From positions 1-43,404 of the forward strand of contig JAJFKM010000035.1 in assembly GCA_021773215.1 (NCBI GenBank): a stretch of DNA of 43,404 nt, in the 5' to 3' direction. This DNA comes from Gammaproteobacteria bacterium (GTDB taxonomy: Bacteria; Pseudomonadota; Gammaproteobacteria; Eutrophobiales; Eutrophobiaceae). Shown piece by piece: positions 37,947 to 43,404 of this stretch. Position 1 is the stretch's first letter. Every line of letters starts with the position of its first letter. Both the position numbers and the translations under genes were made by a program. Below the pieces are notes generated by a model. The model saw only the letters and a list, made by a program, of their open reading frames with translations. It ran no database searches and was not told the origin of the DNA.

Positions 37947-38591
37947 TTGAATAAAGATAAGCGAACACGCATATTTAGTATATTACGAGAACAAAACCCT
38001 TCACCAACAACTGAGCTGGTTTACAAAACACCATTTGAGTTATTGATTGCTGTTATTCTTTCAGCTCAAGCGACAGATGTTGGTGTCAATAAAGCCACCA
38101 AGAAATTATATGCGGTTGCTAATACCCCTGAAGCAATTTATGTATTGGGTTTAATAAAACTTAAGTCTTATATTAAAACTATTGGCCTTTATAACAATAA
38201 GGCAAAGAATATCATTGAGACTTGCCGAGTTCTGGTAGAAAAATTTAATAGTGAAGTACCACAAGATCGGGAATCATTAGAGAGCTTGCCCGGAGTGGGG
38301 CGCAAGACAGCAAATGTCATTTTAAATACCGCCTTTGGTGAGCCGACTATTGCAGTTGATACACATATTTTCCGGGTATCAAACCGTACGGGTATCGCAC
38401 CGGGAAAAAACGTAAATCAAGTTGAGCAGCGTTTATTGAAGTTTATTCCCGATGAATTTAAAAAAGACGCACACCATTGGCTGATTTTACATGGACGATA
38501 TACCTGCATTGCACGTAGCCCGAGGTGCGGAAGTTGTCTGATATTTGACGAATGTGAGTGGAAAGAACGCGAAAAGCATGCAGAACATTGA
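37947..38591 (+). CDS. nth: Nth, endonuclease III
   Basis: A 214-aa DNA glycosylase/AP lyase that removes oxidised pyrimidines in base-excision repair. The helix-hairpin-helix is LPGVGRKTANV with catalytic K120; the catalytic aspartate is D138 in AVDTHIFRV. The [4Fe-4S] cluster cysteines are in CIARSPRCGSCLIFDEC (spacing C-6-C-2-C-5-C). The start is TTG at 37947, which gives MNKDKRTRIFSILREQNPSPTTEL and aligns with E. coli Nth from residue 1. A GAAAGAGTGA ribosome-like stretch lies upstream. Confidence 0.96.
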   Translation: MNKDKRTRIFSILREQNPSPTTELVYKTPFELLIAVILSAQATDVGVNKATKKLYAVANTPEAIYVLGLIKLKSYIKTIGLYNNKAKNIIETCRVLVEKFNSEVPQDRESLESLPGVGRKTANVILNTAFGEPTIAVDTHIFRVSNRTGIAPGKNVNQVEQRLLKFIPDEFKKDAHHWLILHGRYTCIARSPRCGSCLIFDECEWKEREKHAEH

Positions 38592-38651
38592 TAAACAAGC
38601 GTAAAATACCAAGAAATAGCGATTTCTTAATATTATTAATTGATTGAAAAT

Positions 38652-39077
38652 ATGTTTGTTCAAGATCGAGATGAGGCACGTAACTACTTTTATCAGGTAT
38701 GGAGTAAGCAAAAACACAAGCTTCCATTAGAACCGATAGAGGCACTTATTTCGGATGTGATTATGGAACATCCTGAATACCATCATTATCTAGAAGTGGA
38801 AGAATCATCAAAGGAAAATGATTTTAGTCCCAAACAGAATGAAACGAATCCATTTTTACATATGGGGATGCATATCGCGTTAAAAGAACAAGTCAGTTCT
38901 AACAGGCCGAAAGGCATTAATGATGCTTATAAAAAAATAATGACTAAATCTAATTCTACTCATGATGCAGAGCATAAAATGATGGAGTGTCTTGGACGAA
39001 TATTATGGGAAGCGCAACGCAATAATGCCTTACCTAATGATGATGACTATTTAGAATGCTTGAATAATGCTTGCTGA
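38652..39077 (+). CDS. DUF1841 family protein
   Basis: A 141-aa acidic, helical cytosolic protein. It has the features of DUF1841: DEARNYFYQVWSKQK near the start, LEPIEALISDVIMEHPEYHHYL, and the strongly conserved NPFLHMGMHIALKEQVSSNR followed by RPKGI. The function of the family is unknown. ATG 38652 is preferred to the in-frame TTG at 38640 because MFVQDRDEAR matches the usual N-terminus. Its TGA overlaps the ATG of the next gene (TGATG), so translation is probably coupled to the SpoIIE-type phosphatase. Confidence 0.88.
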   Translation: MFVQDRDEARNYFYQVWSKQKHKLPLEPIEALISDVIMEHPEYHHYLEVEESSKENDFSPKQNETNPFLHMGMHIALKEQVSSNRPKGINDAYKKIMTKSNSTHDAEHKMMECLGRILWEAQRNNALPNDDDYLECLNNAC

Positions 39078-40357
39078 TGTCAAAACGTAATGTATACAGT
39101 TTATTTGAAAAGCGTGAATCACATTCACTTGAAGAGCAACTCGCGCTATTAGCCGAAATCTCCCAAGGCTTCTCAAGTACACTGGATATTTCACAGACTT
39201 TAAATAATGCAATTGAGCAGTTCATGCAGTATATGAATGCTGAAGCTGCATCAATATTCTTATTAGAAACTGATTCTAATGAACTGGTGTGTGCTGAATG
39301 TGCAGGACCAGTTGATATCACCGGTTTAAGACTATCTTCAACACAAGGTATTGTTGGTAAGACAGTAATGACACGCAGCAGTCAGATGATTCGTGATGTG
39401 CAAAGCGATCCTGACTTTGCGAAAAAGGTTGATATAGGGTCTGGATTTCGTACGCGTTCGATTCTCTGTGTGCCATTAATCGTTAATAATGAATGTATTG
39501 GTGCGCTGGAATTATTAAATAAAAAGAATGATGATTTATTTGCCGATCAAGACAAGCACCTGTCTATGGCATTAGCCTCTTATGCAGCTTTAGCTATCAA
39601 CAATGCACGTATGGCAGATGCCTTGGTTGGTCAAGAACGTATGCGCAAAGAACTAGAATTGGCGAGAGAAATACAACTCGATCTTCTGCCTGATATTTCA
39701 GATGTTACTAATTTTCCTGTTAATGGCATGAATGTTCCAGCATTAGAAGTTTCTGGCGATTTTTATGACTTTTTTAAGCGTGATGATGGATTAATTTATT
39801 TCAACTTGGCAGACGTATCTGGTAAAGGCATGAATGCGGCCATGTTAATGGCAAAAGCGAGCAGCTTATTGCATCACTTGGCCAAAGATATTGATGATCC
39901 AGGAGAATTATTAGCCAGAGTTAATGATGAGATCTGTGAAACCGTATCACATGGTATGTTTGTTACGATTGTTTCGGGCTTTATTGATACTAATACATGT
40001 ACGATTAAATATTCTAATGCGGGGCATCAACCACCATTGTTTCATCACTGTTCTGGTGAGTTTGAGGAAATAGAAGCAGGGGCACCACCGATTGGTATTT
40101 TGCCAGGCACTGAATTTCCTGTTTCTACCATTAAGCTAGATGGTGGATCAGTTTATATTTTTACAGATGGTGTTACTGAGAGTCTGAATAGTGAGCAGAA
40201 ATTATTAGATGTTGGCGGTTTGATTAAATTGATTGAAGAAAACTCGAAAGTAACAGCATCAAAGCGTCTGGAAGATATTGTTGCAAAGATTCGACATCCG
40301 AATACTGAGCAACATGATGATATTACTCTTATGGTTATCGAGTGTTGTCTGAAATGA
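39077..40357 (+). CDS. GAF-SpoIIE (RsbU/RsbP-type) PP2C phosphatase
   Basis: A 426-aa signalling phosphatase. An N-terminal GAF sensor (about 25-175, LDISQTLNNAIEQFMQYMNAE to LCVPLIVNNECIGALELLN) is joined by a helical linker (ELARE-IQLDLLPD) to a SpoIIE-type PP2C domain (about 205-426). Metal and catalytic motifs are VSGDFYDFF, NLADVSGKGMNAAML, YSNAGHQPPL, FTDGVTESLN and HDDITLMV. Such enzymes dephosphorylate STAS-domain antagonists in partner switching. It overlaps the RsbW-type kinase gene by 4 bases (ATGA). There is no transmembrane segment. The ligand of the GAF domain is unknown. Confidence 0.92.
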   Translation: MSKRNVYSLFEKRESHSLEEQLALLAEISQGFSSTLDISQTLNNAIEQFMQYMNAEAASIFLLETDSNELVCAECAGPVDITGLRLSSTQGIVGKTVMTRSSQMIRDVQSDPDFAKKVDIGSGFRTRSILCVPLIVNNECIGALELLNKKNDDLFADQDKHLSMALASYAALAINNARMADALVGQERMRKELELAREIQLDLLPDISDVTNFPVNGMNVPALEVSGDFYDFFKRDDGLIYFNLADVSGKGMNAAMLMAKASSLLHHLAKDIDDPGELLARVNDEICETVSHGMFVTIVSGFIDTNTCTIKYSNAGHQPPLFHHCSGEFEEIEAGAPPIGILPGTEFPVSTIKLDGGSVYIFTDGVTESLNSEQKLLDVGGLIKLIEENSKVTASKRLEDIVAKIRHPNTEQHDDITLMVIECCLK

Positions 40358-40770
40358 CTGTCGAAACCTTATTTGAAATTCGATTTCCAGCTAAAGCAGA
40401 ACGCTTATGCCAAGTGCGGGCATTGGTAAAGAAAACGGCCGATGAAGTAGGTTGTTGCTCTGAATTAACAAATAAGTTGGTGATTGCTGTTAATGAAGCC
40501 TGCATGAATGTCATTCAGCACGCCTATAAGGGTGATGAATTGGGTGAAATTGTGCTGCAAATGCTCAATAATGACGGCAAGGTTCATTTCAAAATAGTGG
40601 ACTATGCGAACCCGATAGATTTAGATTCAGTCAAGCCTCGAGATCTTGACGATTTACGACCGGGTGGGTTAGGCACACACTTCATTAACGAGATAATGGA
40701 TGAATGTGACAGGGGACATCTTGAGGAGGGAAATGGAAACTACCTCGAGATGACAAAAAAAATAAGCTAG
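40354..40770 (+). CDS. RsbW-type serine kinase / anti-sigma factor
   Basis: A 138-aa HATPase_c_2 protein of the RsbW/SpoIIAB family, which phosphorylates a serine on a STAS partner and may sequester a sigma factor. The N box is NEACMNVIQHAY, followed by VDYANPID (G1-like) and PGGLGTHFINEIMDE (G2-like ATP lid). Its ATG overlaps the stop of the phosphatase gene (ATGA); the in-frame GTG at 40342 is less likely. No sigma factor gene is nearby, so its target may be the STAS protein alone. The stop codon lies in the left arm of a long inverted repeat. Confidence 0.9.
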   Translation: MTVETLFEIRFPAKAERLCQVRALVKKTADEVGCCSELTNKLVIAVNEACMNVIQHAYKGDELGEIVLQMLNNDGKVHFKIVDYANPIDLDSVKPRDLDDLRPGGLGTHFINEIMDECDRGHLEEGNGNYLEMTKKIS

Positions 40771-40930
40771 AGACTATTTAGTAATAATATTTCGGAACGA
40801 AAATGGATTTATTTGAGGACGATTTTGCCATTGATTGAGGCGAATAGTCATTCTATTTAACGAAAACAAACGTGAAATCGTACCAAATATGGACATTTGC
40901 AGTCGGAATCATTATTACTAAACAGTCTCT
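40769..40930. repeat. 162-bp near-palindromic element (MITE-like or RNA hairpin)
   Basis: The outer 20 bases AGAGACTATTTAGTAATAAT (40769-40788) and the complement of 40911-40930 match at 19 of 20. Similarity goes on inward, with shared AAATG, TATTTG and ACGATTT blocks, to about 57 bases per arm (40769-40825 and 40875-40930) around a 49-base centre. No protein is encoded. As RNA it would fold into a long interrupted hairpin. A clear target-site duplication was not found (only CT on both sides). Confidence 0.7.
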
Positions 40931-40956
40931 CTAATAATAAAATGTGAGTATTAAGC

Positions 40957-41289
40957 ATGAATATCAATACACTGGAAGGGGAAGGGTATACGATTATTGG
41001 GTTAGAAGGTGATGTCGACCTATCTTGTTCACCTGATGCTCGGAAGAGTATTCTTGACGTGTTACAAACGAACAAAAATCTGTTAATTGACCTAGGCAAG
41101 GTAAGTTATATAGATAGTTCAGGAGTTGCCAGTTTGGTTGAAGGTTATCAAACAGCTAAAAAGCAGGCCTTAAAATTTGGTCTGGTTGGTGTTAGTGATG
41201 CCGCAATGAGTGTTTTAAAATTAGCGCGGCTAGATAAAGTCTTTCCAATACATGATTCTGTAGCAGAGTTCGAAAAAGAGGATGCCTGA
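40957..41289 (+). CDS. STAS-domain protein, anti-sigma antagonist-like / MlaB-like
   Basis: A 110-aa single STAS domain. It has the SpoIIAA/RsbV signature LIDLGKVSYIDSSGVASL with the phosphorylatable serine pair S54/S55, preceded by the typical TIIGLEGDVDLS strand. In E. coli, the Mla transporter contains a STAS subunit (MlaB) bound to the ATPase MlaF. Here the gene overlaps mlaE by 8 bases and follows a phosphatase-kinase pair, so it could be an antagonist, an MlaB, or both. The 186 bases before it hold the near-palindromic element and the probable promoter region (TAATAATAAAATG just after the repeat). Confidence 0.9.
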   Translation: MNINTLEGEGYTIIGLEGDVDLSCSPDARKSILDVLQTNKNLLIDLGKVSYIDSSGVASLVEGYQTAKKQALKFGLVGVSDAAMSVLKLARLDKVFPIHDSVAEFEKEDA

Positions 41290-42094
41290 ATCCGCTACTC
41301 ATCCAGTAATAAACTCATTAGAACTCCTTGGTCGTTCAACTGTAAAGCTGATAGAAGAAGCGGGTTACTACTCTGCTTTATTAGCTGAATCACTTTTCTG
41401 GATCTTGGCCGGTCCATTCATAAAACGGCCAGTTCGAATTTCATCCATATTTTCCCAAATGATGACAATGGGAATAGCGGCATGCCCGATTGTATTCGTC
41501 CTGTCATTTTCAATCGGCGTCATGCTAGCAATTCAAATGATTTATAACCTGAAGACATTCGGTGCTGAATCTCAAGTTGTCGTTGGTGTTGCATTATCTG
41601 TCACCAGAGAATTCGGACCATTAATAACAGGAATCCTAATTGCCGGCAGGACAGGTTCAGCACTGGCAGCAAAAATCGGCACGATGCAAGTGAATCAAGA
41701 GATAGATGCATTACGCGTCATGGGAATCAACCCAGTAAGATATCTCGTTGCTCCGGCTTTGCTTGCAATGATGATTATGGTTCCCTTATTGACTTTTTTT
41801 TCTGATCTAGCGGGACTGTTAGGCGGTGCGGTTTATACAACTATTGAAATCGGTCTGAGTTTTGATGCTTATATAGACAGAACCTTATTAGCCTTATCAG
41901 CAGCGGATGTAATGCAGGGAATATTCAAGAGTCTTCTCTTTGCCTTAATTATTACTTTGGTTGGTGTTAGTAATGGCTTTTCAGTGACCGGAGGTGCTGA
42001 AGGTGTTGGTAAAGCGACAACACGTTCAGTAGTACTTTCAATTTCATATATCGTCATTGCTGATATGATTTTTACTTATTTTTTAAATTTGTAA
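41282..42094 (+). CDS. mlaE: MlaE-type ABC permease
   Basis: A 270-aa inner-membrane permease of the MlaE family, which with MlaF and MlaD moves phospholipids between the inner membrane and periplasmic carriers. Visible features are the N-terminal amphipathic helix, VALSVTREFGPLITGILIAGRTGSALAAKIGTM-type core (about residues 108-140), DALRVMGINPVRYLVAPALLA, and the terminal SYIVIADMIFTYFLNL. It overlaps the STAS gene by 8 bases and abuts mlaF, so it lies in one operon. Gene order STAS-mlaE-mlaF-mlaD differs from the E. coli mlaFEDCB order. Confidence 0.93.
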   Translation: MPESATHPVINSLELLGRSTVKLIEEAGYYSALLAESLFWILAGPFIKRPVRISSIFSQMMTMGIAACPIVFVLSFSIGVMLAIQMIYNLKTFGAESQVVVGVALSVTREFGPLITGILIAGRTGSALAAKIGTMQVNQEIDALRVMGINPVRYLVAPALLAMMIMVPLLTFFSDLAGLLGGAVYTTIEIGLSFDAYIDRTLLALSAADVMQGIFKSLLFALIITLVGVSNGFSVTGGAEGVGKATTRSVVLSISYIVIADMIFTYFLNL

Positions 42095-42895
42095 ATGATG
42101 ACAAATAACAATAACTCAGCTATTGAAGTTGTCGATCTGGTAACGCACTACGGGCCACGTGAGATCTTGCACGGCATTAATCTAGCAATTAATGAAGGCG
42201 AGATAATGATCATCATGGGTGGTAGTGGCTCTGGCAAAAGTACTTTGTTACGTTATTTACTTGGACTCGGTATTCCTACGAGCGGCAGTATCAATTTGCT
42301 TGGCAAGGATATTACCAAAATCAGTAATACTGAAATGCATCAACTGAGACAAAATATGGGAGTAGCATTTCAGGGTGGCGCATTACTAAGTTCAATGTCT
42401 ATTGGTGAAAATGTTCAATTACCATTGCGCGAACATACGCGCCTCGATGAAAAAACAATGGAAATTATGGCCAGGATGAAGCTTGAGGTTGTTAATCTTG
42501 GAGGATTTGAAAAATTAATGCCGGCAGAGTTATCGGGCGGTATGATTAAACGCGCTGCCGTTGCTCGTGCCATTGTCATGGACCCGAAGTTGATGTTCTT
42601 TGATGAACCTTCCGCAGGTCTAGACCCGGTTGTTTCTGCCGAGTTGGATGAGCTTATTTTAAATCTAAGAGATGCGATGAAAATGACGATCGTTGTCGTT
42701 ACGCATGAACTTGAGAGTGCTTTTAAGATTGCTGACAGAATTACCGTGCTTGATCAAGGCAATATCCTGATGACGGATACAGTAGAAAATATCAAGAATT
42801 CTGATAATGAACGAATACAATCATTATTAAACCGACGGCCGAGTAATGATGAAGTGCAAGCAGATGAATATTTAAATCGATTAACAGGTATGTAA
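42095..42895 (+). CDS. mlaF: MlaF-type ABC ATPase
   Basis: A 266-aa ATP-binding subunit powering the MlaE permease. Walker A is GGSGSGKST (residues 42-50), the Q-loop is in GVAFQGGALLSSM, the ABC signature is LSGGMIKRAAVARAI, Walker B is LMFFDEPSAGLDP, and the switch histidine is in VVTHELESAFK. The C-terminal extension (RRPSNDEVQADEYLNRLTGM) is where MlaB contacts MlaF in E. coli. It starts on the base after the mlaE stop and ends 8 bases before mlaD. Confidence 0.94.
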   Translation: MMTNNNNSAIEVVDLVTHYGPREILHGINLAINEGEIMIIMGGSGSGKSTLLRYLLGLGIPTSGSINLLGKDITKISNTEMHQLRQNMGVAFQGGALLSSMSIGENVQLPLREHTRLDEKTMEIMARMKLEVVNLGGFEKLMPAELSGGMIKRAAVARAIVMDPKLMFFDEPSAGLDPVVSAELDELILNLRDAMKMTIVVVTHELESAFKIADRITVLDQGNILMTDTVENIKNSDNERIQSLLNRRPSNDEVQADEYLNRLTGM

Positions 42896-42903
42896 TAAAG
42901 ATT

Positions 42904-43404
42904 ATGAAACGCGATAATATTAATTACCTTGTTGTAGGCTCTTTTGTCTTGCTTGTTTTGTTTAGCTTCTTTGTATTTCTTTATCAAATAATGGGTAGTA
43001 ACGGTCCGACAGAAAAATATTTTGTTACCTACAACAATGTTTCAGGTATTAAATACGGTACTCCTGTAGCGTTTGAAGGCTATCAAGTTGGGCAGGTTGA
43101 AATGATTGAACCCATCAGAGAAGAGGGTAAGACAAATTACCGCTTAATGTTGTCAATAGAAAAAGAGTGGCCAATACCTGTCGATAGTCTCGCCAAAATA
43201 GTGGCCTCCGGTTTGCTCGCCGCGGTGACCATTGATATTGCTGAAGGCACTAGTGATATTTTGCATGAGCCGGGATCAGAAATAACAGGTAAAGAAGCGG
43301 CTAATATTTTTGCGACGGTAAACGAAGTAGCATCAGATCTTCGTGACCTGTCTCAAAGTAGCATTAAACCCTTGTTGGATAATTTAAATAAACAGGTTGT
43401 ATCT
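42904..43404 (+). CDS. mlaD: MlaD-type MCE protein (5' part)
   Basis: The first 167 codons of an MCE-domain protein, cut by the window end. A short cytoplasmic N-terminus is followed by one transmembrane helix (about 9-30, VGSFVLLVLFSFFVFLYQ) and the MCE domain (about 38-115, YFVTYNNVSGIKYGTPVAFEG, then GLLAAVTIDIAEG). Residues after about 130 (NIFATVNEVASDLRDL) begin a helical region. MCE proteins form periplasmic rings that carry lipid to and from MlaE. Whether mlaC or an outer-membrane partner follows is not visible. Confidence 0.93.
   Translation, partial: MKRDNINYLVVGSFVLLVLFSFFVFLYQIMGSNGPTEKYFVTYNNVSGIKYGTPVAFEGYQVGQVEMIEPIREEGKTNYRLMLSIEKEWPIPVDSLAKIVASGLLAAVTIDIAEGTSDILHEPGSEITGKEAANIFATVNEVASDLRDLSQSSIKPLLDNLNKQVVS

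Noticed and set aside
39077-41289. A general stress sigma-factor system of the sigB type
   Set aside because: No sigma factor gene is encoded here; the cassette runs into mla genes instead, so a sigma target is not supported from this window.

Overview
The window is a dense, AT-rich stretch of a gammaproteobacterial chromosome. The main evidence is gene order: leuB, asd, fimV, truA, trpF ... accD, folC, a SPOR/DedD protein, cvpA and purF follow one another as in Pseudomonas and relatives. Pseudomonas-type dapC-dapD, rppH beside a HAD phosphatase, mpl and an RnfE-like gene before nth point the same way. No phage, insertion sequence, CRISPR array, tRNA or rRNA was recognised. The genus cannot be named from the sequence alone.

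Region by region. (1) 1-1370, minus: dapD (partial) and dapC, lysine/diaminopimelate synthesis. (2) 1393-17311, plus: a DMT exporter, leuB, asd, a free-standing FimV N-terminal-domain protein, fimV, truA, then trpF-trpB-small HTH-like gene-trpA placed inside the usual truA-to-purF array, followed by accD, folC, a SPOR protein, cvpA and purF. (3) 17408-19855, minus: a polyhydroxyalkanoate (PHA) group of phasin, PhaR regulator and acetyl-CoA acetyltransferase, with a readable phasin promoter overlapped by a repeated TGC/GCA operator. (4) 20199-28459: TCA-cycle block, with lpd, sucB and sucA on minus and gltA and mdh divergent on plus. (5) 28509-34032: HAD phosphatase, rppH, a small secreted protein, carboxynorspermidine decarboxylase, a membrane protein coupled to mpl, and a LON-substrate-binding-domain protein. 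(6) 34038-36781, minus: a fumarylacetoacetase-family hydrolase, then a glycosyltransferase and a metallophosphoesterase that look like the Agt/PlcP phosphate-starvation lipid-remodelling pair, with a good Pho box upstream. (7) 36993-39075, plus: an unknown 86-aa protein, an orphan RnfE-like membrane protein, nth and a DUF1841 protein. (8) 39077-43404, plus: a SpoIIE-type phosphatase, an RsbW-type kinase and a STAS protein running into an MlaE-MlaF-MlaD phospholipid transporter cut by the window end. A 162-bp near-palindromic element lies between kinase and STAS genes.

How they fit together. Much of the window is core metabolism: Asp-family amino acids, tryptophan, leucine, fatty-acid and purine precursors, and the TCA cycle. 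Four places look regulated in interesting ways. The PHA genes carry operator-like repeats and an FNR/Anr box. The PlcP/Agt pair has an 11-bp-phased Pho box array. The Mla transporter is linked to a partner-switching phosphorylation module. The fimV locus has a duplicated N-terminal domain. The best candidate for an undescribed system is the partner-switch/Mla locus at 39077-43404.
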